From: an uncultured Synergistales bacterium
GTDB taxonomy: Bacteria > Synergistota > Synergistia > Synergistales > Aminobacteriaceae
DNA length: 9,695 nucleotides
Assembly (NCBI GenBank): GCA_905233335.1
Contig: CAJOED010000031.1
Span: 1 to 9,695 of the forward strand
Direction of reading: 5' to 3'
Positions 1 through 6,250 of this stretch are shown here, one piece after another. The position numbers and the translations under genes are program-made. How positions within the stretch are numbered: the stretch's first letter is position 1; each line of letters begins with the position of its first letter. The notes below the pieces were generated by a model. The model saw only the letters and a program-made list of their open reading frames with translations, did not search any database and had not been told where the DNA came from.

Positions 1-892
1 CTCCTAAAACCGCCATAATCACGCACGCCCAAGGAACAGCAAGTTTCAGGTGGAACATCACCCAAAGTTTTGAGAGGTCAGTCCCGACTGCCGCCGCTTG
101 GTTTATGTAGCTCCATAGTTCGTGCGCACTCATGTTCGAGGGTTTCCGGGTGCTGCTCTGAAGCTGTGAGGGGGAAAGACGCAACGCCAGCTTCTGACGC
201 TCAAACTTCATGAGCAGGGATACTTCTCCCTCACTCGTAACATCGTACATCCGCCCGTCCTCAATCCACCACTGCGAGTCTATCCACGTGCCTTTGCGCG
301 CGTTAAGTGTCCGTGTCAGCCGTCCCTCATCGTCGAACTCATGCATCATGATGCCGCTCATTACGCCCTCGCCCGTGTCGAGTTCGTCAACGTAGAACAC
401 ACGTCGCAGGTGTCCGCGTTCCTCGTCGCGAATAAATACCTTCTCCTGAATTGCCGACGCTTGATTCTTCATTATCTCGTAGCGCATTAACCTGTCCGCC
501 GCAATCGCCCCAAGTGGAACTATGCTCTCATTCAGGCCAAGTCCGATGATTGATACGATAATAGAAGCAAAAAATACAGGCCGCAATATTCTCTTGAACG
601 GAATACCCAGCGACTTCAACGCAATTAATTCACTTCCGGCGTTCAGTGTCGACATTCCAAGCAACGTAGACAGAAGCGACGACATCGGAATAGTCATCAC
701 GACAACTTCAGGCAGACGGTAGCAGAATAGACGCGCAACGATCGAGAACGCTACTCCCTGTTCGATTATGAGCTTGGCCGCCTGGAACAATAAATCTCCC
801 GCAACAAATATCAGCACAAAAATCAATATCCCGAACATGAACGGCCCCGCACACGAGCCGAGTATTAATTTGTTGAGTAGTCCGTGCTTCAT
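1..892 (-). CDS. LptF/LptG family lipopolysaccharide export permease, partial (C-terminus beyond window)
   Basis: This is an inner-membrane permease subunit of the LptB2FG transporter, which extracts lipopolysaccharide from the inner membrane and passes it to the periplasmic Lpt bridge. I translated 297 codons from ATG at 892; the 3' end lies off the window. Hydrophobic segments near residues 13-36, 56-80 and 98-120 are followed by a soluble stretch at about 125-265, and a fourth segment starts near 273. This is the family layout of three helices, a periplasmic jelly-roll domain, then three more helices. The stretch PMSSLLSTLLGMSTLNAGSE followed by LKSLGIPFKRILRP is typical of the family's N-terminal membrane half. 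The start overlaps the stop of the upstream gene as ATGA, and no strong ribosome site is visible, so translation is probably coupled. LptF and LptG cannot be told apart from this fragment. Family assignment is strong. Confidence 0.88.
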   Translation of the reverse strand, partial: MKHGLLNKLILGSCAGPFMFGILIFVLIFVAGDLLFQAAKLIIEQGVAFSIVARLFCYRLPEVVVMTIPMSSLLSTLLGMSTLNAGSELIALKSLGIPFKRILRPVFFASIIVSIIGLGLNESIVPLGAIAADRLMRYEIMKNQASAIQEKVFIRDEERGHLRRVFYVDELDTGEGVMSGIMMHEFDDEGRLTRTLNARKGTWIDSQWWIEDGRMYDVTSEGEVSLLMKFERQKLALRLSPSQLQSSTRKPSNMSAHELWSYINQAAAVGTDLSKLWVMFHLKLAVPWACVIMAVLG

Positions 893-2049
893 TTCGATAA
901 CTCGTTCGCCGAGTATTTCCGGGTCATTGCGTGCGTCATGCGGTCAACAAGTTCCTGTGCCTGCGGAAGGTTATTCCCGCCGTCGAAACTCTCAAAAACA
1001 TTCAGCACCGTAACATGCAGAAATTCCTCGAACGTCGGACACAACGCATTCACTATGGAGATAAGACGCTCAGTTACTGTCTCGACCATCTGGTACGGAC
1101 ATTCTGACAGCACAACGAGTAATTGAGTTTCGCCCGTCTGTATCACCGTGTCGGACTGCCGCAAGTCCTTCTTCACTCGCGCACAATATGCCCTGAATGG
1201 CCGTATGTATTTGTCCATGCTGTCTTCTGTCGCAAGCGGCGGGAAAACTACGCGGATCATTACTGCGCTCAACGGGTGGTTGTAGCGTCCGGCTCTGTAG
1301 AGTTCGTCGGAAATTCGCGCCATCCCGTAACGGAAAGTGTGAAGCTGTGTGTCGGGGTCTATGAACTCAAGAGGCTGGCTCCCGTTCTGGCCTTCTGCAC
1401 CTTCAGCGTTCTCTTCTCCCGTCGGCAGTGTCTTCTGATTCAGCTCGAAATAGAAGCGTCGTCCGTTGTCTATGCCTTTGCGCTTTACGTCCCATATTTT
1501 TTCGCCGATTTCAGCAGTCTTTGATACCGGGCTGAACCAGTCGCCTATGTTCTTCCCTATCATGTCAACGCGGGAAAGGCCAAGTACTTTCAGCATGTCG
1601 TCAGTGAGATTCAGAATTGCTCCCGTTTCGTCAGTTATCGCGAAGTTTACGGGTATCTGCTTCACATCGTTCTCAACGTCAACAGGAACTACCTTATTGC
1701 GTTCGTTCTCTTCCTGGTTGTACGCAACAACAAGTGCCGCCGCTCCGCAAACAGCCAGTATCACTCCGAGCCACTGGAACATTCGCGCACCGTACACTAT
1801 CGACATCGGACAGAGTATCACTCCTTGTGCCAGTGCCTGAAGCGAGATTAGTCCGACGTTGAAGCCGTTGATGATGAACAGCCCGTACAGAACACTCATC
1901 ACGATAAACAAAATCCATATGAGACCCCATACAGACAGATCAACTTCACCGATGACATTTCCGCCGCCCATTGAACGCGCCAACATAATAGTAAATATCG
2001 CGACAACAGGAGGAACAGTTATCCACTTGAAAAAATTATTCTGTCCCAT
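889..2049 (-). CDS. Membrane protein with PAS-like and degenerate GGDEF domains
   Basis: This 386-residue protein has four predicted membrane helices (about 9-27, 40-60, 64-87 and 91-110), then a cytoplasmic part. Residues 133-172 (FAITDETGAILNLTDDMLKV and onwards to IGDWF) look like the start of a PAS sensor domain. Residues about 228-350 follow the outline of a GGDEF domain: DPDTQLHTF at 231-239 sits where D-x-LTGL-x-NR is expected, and a helix with RYNHPLSAVMI follows. The active-site GG(D/E)EF position reads TGETQ (305-309), then LLVVLSECP. The catalytic glycine and acidic residues are therefore largely lost, so cyclase activity is unlikely. A nucleotide-binding, structural or regulatory role is inferred. 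The start codon shares one base with the stop of the DUF4139 gene (TAATG), and the end overlaps the Lpt permease start by 4 bases, which points to one transcript and a link to the envelope. The exact function is unknown. Confidence 0.8.
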   Translation of the reverse strand: MGQNNFFKWITVPPVVAIFTIMLARSMGGGNVIGEVDLSVWGLIWILFIVMSVLYGLFIINGFNVGLISLQALAQGVILCPMSIVYGARMFQWLGVILAVCGAAALVVAYNQEENERNKVVPVDVENDVKQIPVNFAITDETGAILNLTDDMLKVLGLSRVDMIGKNIGDWFSPVSKTAEIGEKIWDVKRKGIDNGRRFYFELNQKTLPTGEENAEGAEGQNGSQPLEFIDPDTQLHTFRYGMARISDELYRAGRYNHPLSAVMIRVVFPPLATEDSMDKYIRPFRAYCARVKKDLRQSDTVIQTGETQLLVVLSECPYQMVETVTERLISIVNALCPTFEEFLHVTVLNVFESFDGGNNLPQAQELVDRMTHAMTRKYSANELSK

Positions 2050-3632
2050 TATCTGTATTGCAGCTCCTCGCCTGACGGGTAACTCAAAGTGTAGTCCACT
2101 GTTATAGGCACCGTTGCGCCCGCAGGAACTTCAACCTCCCACGTCAGAATATTATTTCTGTCTCGTTCTTTTTCTTTCGGGGTAATGCCTTTCACGTCGA
2201 GTTTGATTTTGTCGTCCGTCGGAATAGGCAGTCTGTCCCTCACCGTTATAGTTTTGTCGGTCTTGGTGCCGTTCGTGATTTCGAGCTTGTAGCCGTTTGT
2301 TGATACTCCGCTGAACCATGAGACTCCTGTCTTGCCGATTAACGCTTCTTTTTTGACGGTTATTTGTTCTGCATAGCCGAACGGAATTTCTTTCTGTCCC
2401 GCACCGTACTCCTGAAGGAATATTTTTCCCGACGGGTAATGAGCCACTCGCAATTCAGCTTCTCCAGGTATCAGGTGCTCATTGTTTGCGTCCATGCTCG
2501 CGATAATCCACGCATTGTTGCGCAGTTCGGGGATGAGTACGATTATCGGTTTGCTTTCGAGTGTGAGGTCGCTCATGATGACCTCAAATTCTTTCTCCAC
2601 TCCGTCGCCCGTAATAAGCCCATCAATATCAAGCGTCCTGTCCGCAAGAGTTTCACGTACTGCCGGGCGTTTGGGAGCAGTAAGTACGACATCTTCTTCT
2701 GCTTCCTCGACTGCTGTATCTTCCATAGCCATTTCGGACATTGCCATTTTTGCGGAAGTATATTGCGCGTTCGTCCGTGAAAGTCTTACTCCTCCCATTG
2801 CTCCGACTTCCTCGCGTTTTGGTTTTATGCCGACACGTAACGGGTTGAGAGTCGGGGTCGTAATGTTTTCGTCGGGTGTCTTTGTGTGAAGTACCATATC
2901 GCCCTCGTAATTCAGCCCCGTGTGCTGTGAGGCTCGTACATACATGTGAACTTCTATCTCTCCGTCGTCGGTGTCAAGATCAAGCGTGTATCTCGGACTC
3001 CAGCTCGCCGCGTTCGTGAATGCTTCAAGTTCGACTGTCCCGCCAGCCTGACCCGTTACTGCTATGTACGTCGTGTCATTTCTCGGCGTTCGTGCTTTGA
3101 GTTCGTTCGCCAGCATCCTCAATCTTTCCTGCTCCTGAGCAATCGTAACTTTCAGTGCAGCAAGTTCGCTCTCCGTATCAAGCCTCAATTTTTGCGCGTC
3201 CTTTATGTACGTCATGAGGTCTGCGGTGTTCGACTTGTCGGGCTTGGCCTCACCGAGAAGCTCCAGAGTCTGTTCGAGTGCTTCCTGCTGTGCCTTCAGT
3301 GTGTCGACTTTGCGGCTCTGTTCGTCGTGCTGTGCTTTGAGTGCTTCAAGCTGTTTGGGTATCCACTTGGTGCGTGGGTACGACACGACGCGAATATCTC
3401 CGTAAACCTCGTCGGGATTGAGGAGCTTCACGCTGTCCGCCAGGAATGCGCCGGGCAATATAGCCGTGAAATTTCCTTCTTTGTCTGCCGGGTCAACGTG
3501 GAAGGTGAACTTTGCGCCGTTGGGATAAAAATGAATTTCTCTGATGTCGTTTGCGTATTCGGTGGGAATTTCGAGGGCATAACATGAACCAGCAAGCAAC
3601 AAAATCATAACGAGAACTGATAGTGTTTTCAT
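2049..3632 (-). CDS. Secreted DUF4139 domain protein (DUF4140/DUF4139 family)
   Basis: This 527-residue exported protein of unknown biochemical role belongs to the family sometimes labelled mucoidy inhibitor A-like. The start at 3632 is preferred over an ATG 123 bases upstream. It follows an AAAGGAGA ribosome site 12 bases before it and yields a clean signal peptide (MKTLSVLVMILLLAGSCYA, likely cut after YA). The cysteine at 17 does not sit in a good lipobox. A DUF4140-like N-terminal region (about 28-90, with FYPNGAKFTF) is followed by a coiled-coil stretch (about 92-182) and then the C-terminal beta-rich DUF4139 region, with the family-like ASWSPRYTLDL at 209-219. A Met/Ala/Glu-rich low-complexity insert lies at about 290-325, as is common in this family. 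It is the first gene of the three-gene operon and ends in TAATG, coupled to the next start. Family membership is strong; function is open. Confidence 0.85.
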   Translation of the reverse strand: MKTLSVLVMILLLAGSCYALEIPTEYANDIREIHFYPNGAKFTFHVDPADKEGNFTAILPGAFLADSVKLLNPDEVYGDIRVVSYPRTKWIPKQLEALKAQHDEQSRKVDTLKAQQEALEQTLELLGEAKPDKSNTADLMTYIKDAQKLRLDTESELAALKVTIAQEQERLRMLANELKARTPRNDTTYIAVTGQAGGTVELEAFTNAASWSPRYTLDLDTDDGEIEVHMYVRASQHTGLNYEGDMVLHTKTPDENITTPTLNPLRVGIKPKREEVGAMGGVRLSRTNAQYTSAKMAMSEMAMEDTAVEEAEEDVVLTAPKRPAVRETLADRTLDIDGLITGDGVEKEFEVIMSDLTLESKPIIVLIPELRNNAWIIASMDANNEHLIPGEAELRVAHYPSGKIFLQEYGAGQKEIPFGYAEQITVKKEALIGKTGVSWFSGVSTNGYKLEITNGTKTDKTITVRDRLPIPTDDKIKLDVKGITPKEKERDRNNILTWEVEVPAGATVPITVDYTLSYPSGEELQYR

Positions 3633-3644
3633 ATAGAAATAATA

Positions 3645-3652
3645 TCTCCTTT
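3645..3652 (-). promoter_or_regulatory. Ribosome binding site of the DUF4139 gene
   Basis: The minus strand reads AAAGGAGA, a near-perfect Shine-Dalgarno sequence, 12 bases before the ATG at 3632. It decides the start: the longer reading frame from 3755 would read through this site and would place a basic, non-signal stretch before the signal peptide. Confidence 0.75.
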
Positions 3653-3671
3653 CAATAGCAGGGTGTGCATT

Positions 3672-3701
3672 ATTATAGTGTATAATGAAAAATATTTTTA
3701 A
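3672..3701 (-). promoter_or_regulatory. Candidate sigma-70-type promoter for the envelope operon
   Basis: On the minus strand a perfect TATAAT (3677-3672) lies 18 bases downstream of TTAAAA (3701-3696), which matches four of six bases of the -35 consensus. Transcription would start near 3665, about 33 bases before the ATG of the DUF4139 gene and upstream of its ribosome site, which is a sensible geometry. The region is AT-rich, so chance matches are possible. Confidence 0.45.
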
Positions 3702-3909
3702 CACCCGCCTTGTAATTCGACGTGAAAAAATTTTGAGGCGCAATAAATTTTTCAAGTGTATGGGTGTAAAATTACAGATAAATTTTTATAAGGGGCGAAA
3801 GAGATTATTGACCGGGAAAACTAAGCCGGCTTCCCTCGTATCACATCACAAAAATAAAATGAATATCATGAAGCATATTGACGGAGCGAAAAAATATAAA
3901 TATCTTGCC
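3702..3909. other. AT-rich divergent spacer between the envelope and flagellar operons
   Basis: This stretch separates the divergent DUF4139 and fliE genes and should hold the control region of the flagellar operon. It is clearly more AT-rich than the genes around it. The only structure seen is a modest possible hairpin, GGGAA at 3814-3818 against TTCCC at 3831-3835, whose loop contains the palindrome GCCGGC. I saw no convincing sigma-28, sigma-54 or c-di-GMP riboswitch signature and no credible gene; the open frames here lack coding character. Confidence 0.5.
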
Positions 3910-3915
3910 GGGAGG
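3910..3915 (+). promoter_or_regulatory. Ribosome binding site of fliE
   Basis: GGGAGG lies 8 bases upstream of the GTG at 3924. This strong site supports the non-ATG start; no ATG in the same frame is close by. Confidence 0.7.
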
Positions 3916-3923
3916 TTCTTAAC

Positions 3924-4262
3924 GTGGATCGTCTATTGATAGATTTTTCTCAAGTATATAACAGCAACCGAACTAATGAGGCAGTCAGAAGTGTATACAG
4001 CACATACTCAACACCTCCTGAAAAAACAAAAGAAGCTCCCAGAGTATCATTTGAAGATATGCTCTCAAACTCAATAAAACAAGTGAATAACCTTCAATTA
4101 GAAGCGGAGAAAAAAATTAGAGACCTTGCAATCGGGGACGTTGAAGACATCTCTGAAGTAGTGCTTGCGTCATCAAGGGCAGATACTGCTTTGCGTCTTG
4201 TTATGGAAATGCGCAACAAGTTCATAGACGCTTATCAGGCACTGTCGCGTATTACCGGCTAA
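3924..4262 (+). CDS. fliE: Flagellar hook-basal body complex protein FliE
   Basis: FliE is a small protein that joins the MS ring (FliF) to the proximal rod and is an early substrate of flagellar export. This copy is 112 residues, the usual length. The N-terminal 40 residues are polar and variable. The C-terminal part from about residue 41 (SFEDMLSNSIKQVNNLQLEA) through to ALSRITG carries the family pattern, including DLAIGDVEDISEVVLASSRA and LRLVMEMRNKFIDAYQ. It starts with GTG behind a strong ribosome site. fliF follows 22 bases later. It is the first gene of the operon here: the usual upstream partners flgB and flgC are absent, and the region upstream is a divergent spacer. Its codons look more AT-rich than those of fliF. 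Identification is firm. Confidence 0.95.
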   Translation: MDRLLIDFSQVYNSNRTNEAVRSVYSTYSTPPEKTKEAPRVSFEDMLSNSIKQVNNLQLEAEKKIRDLAIGDVEDISEVVLASSRADTALRLVMEMRNKFIDAYQALSRITG

Positions 4263-4284
4263 TTTTGCGGCGGCGTAAGTTATC

Positions 4285-5859
4285 ATGGACAACGTTAGAC
4301 GCTGGCTTGCTTCATTTCTGACATTCTGGGCTTCTCTGAAACTCTGGCAGAGAGCGTCAATATTTTTTGCTGTCTTTCTTGTGTTCGGCGGACTGATAGC
4401 TATGATTTTCATGACGGGAAGCACAAACTACGAGCCGTTATACGCAGGACTTGAGGTTGAGGATCAAGCGGCAATAGTCGACTACTTGAAGGAGAACAAC
4501 ATACCTTACAGGCTCGACCCGAAAGGCAGTGCTATCTTGATGCCCGGCAACGCTATATACGAAACACGGCTTGCACTCGCCCAGATGGGACTTCCCAAAG
4601 GCGGCACAACGGGCTTTGAGGTTTTCGACAATGCGCAGATGGGAATGAGTGAGTTCCAGCAGAGAATAACATACATGCGAGCGATTGAGGGAGAATTGGC
4701 GCGTACTATCTCACAGATGCAGCAGGTAGAGAATGCCCGCGTAAGTGTCGTAATTCCGGAGCAGAGACTCTTCCTCGAACAGCAGAAACCCTCGACGGCT
4801 TCCGTATTATTGCGATTGCGTCAGGGGGCAACGATTAACGCTACACAAGTGAAGTCAATCATTCACCTCGTGGCACACAGCGTAGACGGGTTAGAGCCTG
4901 ATGCAGTTACAGTTGTCGATACGAACGGGCGAATTTTGTCGGACATGGTGTCGGACAGCATGATAATGTACAACCCCGACGGCACTAATTCAGTTACCTC
5001 CGTACAGAGAGAACTTGAACGCCAGCACGAACGCGAACTCGAACAGAAAGTCCGTGCAATGCTCGAACAAGTTTTCGGCCCCGGCACTGCTGTAGTGAGG
5101 GTGAGAATAGATCTTGATTTCGACAAGCGCACAAGCTCATACGTTGAGTACACCCCGAACCCCGAAACCGGCACGGGAGTCCCAAGAAGCAACGAACGCC
5201 AGGAAGAGAGCTACACCGGCCAAGGCAACCCCGTAAACGGCAACCCGGGAACTACGACGAACATACCGGGATACGCGATAAACTCACAGACAGTTGAGAG
5301 CGAATACAACAGGAGCAACGCAACAACGAACTACGAGATAACGACGCGCAAAGGAGATCAGGTAGTAACGCCCGGAGGTGTGCGGAGGTTGTCGGCTTCA
5401 GTGTTGATTGATGACAGGTACAACGAGATAACTGATGAGAGACTCGACGCATTGCAGGAAGTAATTTCGTCGGCAATCGGTTTCAACAGGGAACGCGGAG
5501 ACAGCCTGGTAGTTCGTGCTATGAGGTTTTCTACGGCGTTTGCGGACGCTATGGCTGACCAGCTTCGGCAGGACAGAATGTGGAAAATCATTTACGGGTC
5601 TATTGCGGCGTTCATAGTGCTGTTGATAGTGCTCGGTGCTCTGTATGCGTGGGTGCGGGCAAAGCGTGCTCGTCTTGCTGTTCAGGAGATTGAAGAAGCC
5701 GGGAAGAAAGTACCGACGATTCAGGAAATGCTCACGTCGCCGGATCTGCTTGCGTTCCAAGGGGAAATGGCAGTACTTGAGGAACAGCTCAAAGCATACG
5801 CAAAGAGCCACCCGGATGAAATTGCGACGCTCGTTAATGAATGGCTGTCGTCTGACTAG
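4285..5859 (+). CDS. fliF: Flagellar MS-ring protein FliF
   Basis: FliF multimerises in the inner membrane to form the MS ring, the base on which rod, switch and export gate assemble. The 524-residue protein has a first membrane helix at about 22-44 and a second at about 432-456. The large periplasmic part lies between them. It includes the ring-building motifs near 48-100 and 125-205 (with ARVSVVIPEQRLFLEQQKPS at 151-170) and a third from about 240. A Gly/Asn/Pro/Thr-rich stretch at about 290-335 corresponds to the beta-collar insertion. The cytoplasmic tail (about 476-524, from VPTIQEMLTSPDLLA to the end VNEWLSSD) is the FliG-binding segment. Length and layout are complete. The ribosome site before the ATG is weak (GGCGGCGTAAG), which may mean coupling to fliE. 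A terminator follows 24 bases after its stop. Confidence 0.97.
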   Translation: MDNVRRWLASFLTFWASLKLWQRASIFFAVFLVFGGLIAMIFMTGSTNYEPLYAGLEVEDQAAIVDYLKENNIPYRLDPKGSAILMPGNAIYETRLALAQMGLPKGGTTGFEVFDNAQMGMSEFQQRITYMRAIEGELARTISQMQQVENARVSVVIPEQRLFLEQQKPSTASVLLRLRQGATINATQVKSIIHLVAHSVDGLEPDAVTVVDTNGRILSDMVSDSMIMYNPDGTNSVTSVQRELERQHERELEQKVRAMLEQVFGPGTAVVRVRIDLDFDKRTSSYVEYTPNPETGTGVPRSNERQEESYTGQGNPVNGNPGTTTNIPGYAINSQTVESEYNRSNATTNYEITTRKGDQVVTPGGVRRLSASVLIDDRYNEITDERLDALQEVISSAIGFNRERGDSLVVRAMRFSTAFADAMADQLRQDRMWKIIYGSIAAFIVLLIVLGALYAWVRAKRARLAVQEIEEAGKKVPTIQEMLTSPDLLAFQGEMAVLEEQLKAYAKSHPDEIATLVNEWLSSD

Positions 5860-5882
5860 AAGTAATGTATTATGTTTTTCCC

Positions 5883-5912
5883 CGCTCCCTGCAAAACGGG
5901 GAGTGATTTTTT
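5883..5912 (+). terminator. Intrinsic terminator after fliF
   Basis: A stem of CGCTCCC (5883-5889) with GGGAGTG (5899-5905), seven pairs including one G-T, closes a 9-base loop and is followed after one A by six T residues (5907-5912). An alternative pairing, CCCCG with CGGGG (5880-5884 and 5897-5901), is possible. The position directly after fliF suggests that transcription is stopped or attenuated before fliG. Confidence 0.7.
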
Positions 5913-5925
5913 ATCTCTAGTGCGT

Positions 5926-6250
5926 GAGGACATAACACATACATAAAGGGCTGTCGTAATGCCAAAAGATAACAAGAAGTACGGTGGCACGAGGAACTGT
6001 CATAACACAAGAACAGGACGCGCCAAAAGACAACAAGAAGTACAGCGGCATGAGAGACTGTCATAACACAAGAACAGGACGTGCCCAAAGACAACAAGAA
6101 GTACAGCGGCATGAGGAACTGTCATGACACAAGAACAGGACGTGCCAAAAGACAACAGGCAGCAGCAATGAGGGACTGCCATAACACATAAACAGGATAT
6201 GCCCGAAAAAGAATTGTCGTAACACGAAAAAGATATGAGGAGTTGATGAC
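5926..6250 (+). repeat. Tandem array of about 61-base units resembling the fliG 5' end
   Basis: The gap between fliF and fliG holds head-to-tail units that begin GAGGAACTGTCATAACAC and contain GTGCC(A/C)AAAGACAACAAG then TACAGCGGCAT. Units: 5926-5990 (65 bases, divergent), 5991-6051 (61), 6052-6112 (61; 4 differences from the previous unit), 6113-6169 (57, diverged at the end), then degraded pieces at about 6170-6211 and 6212-6250. The start of fliG (ATGCCCAAAGA, then ACAGCGGCA and GGACTGTC, 6251-6292) aligns with the same part of the unit, needing about a 3-base deletion and a 1-base insertion. The gene's start therefore looks like the last member of the array. The central units are the most alike and the edges degenerate. 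The 61-base period is not a multiple of three, so no single frame crosses the array. Confidence 0.85.
5959..6066 (+). other. Possible leader ORF of 35 codons inside the repeat array
   Basis: An ATG at 5959 follows AAAGGG with 8 bases between, a usable ribosome site, and opens 35 codons to TAA at 6064-6066. It begins MPKDNKKYGGTRN, which echoes the FliG start MPKEEKDSGSKG, so it is likely a copied and frame-shifted fliG beginning. It runs across unit boundaries and ends at the CATAAC common to the units. It may be a decayed remnant or a short leader peptide; nothing shows that it is made. A similar GTG frame at 6081-6191 has no properly spaced ribosome site. Confidence 0.25.

Noticed and set aside
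3633..3755. N-terminal extension of the DUF4139 protein to an ATG at 3755
   Set aside because: The extension runs through the ribosome site and the candidate -10 box and would bury a good signal peptide 41 residues inside the protein.
3808..3840. c-di-GMP riboswitch or terminator in the fliE leader
   Set aside because: The hairpin is only five pairs with a 12-base loop and no T tract; the conserved c-di-GMP-I core motifs are absent.
3878..3906. TTGACG-17-TATCTT as a fliE promoter
   Set aside because: The transcript would start at about 3913, inside the fliE ribosome site, so it could not support normal initiation at the GTG.
3685..3939. 84-codon plus-strand frame upstream of fliE
   Set aside because: It lies in AT-rich spacer over the DUF4139 promoter, has no ribosome site and overlaps the clear fliE start; the peptide is Lys/Asn-rich, as expected from AT-rich non-coding DNA.
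5944..5975. Sigma-28-like promoter (TAAAGGGC ... GCC ... GATAA) before fliG
   Set aside because: The -10 half is interrupted by four extra bases relative to GCCGATAA, and the match falls on repeat sequence.
5926..6250. CRISPR array
   Set aside because: Units are contiguous tandem copies without unique spacers, and they resemble the fliG start.
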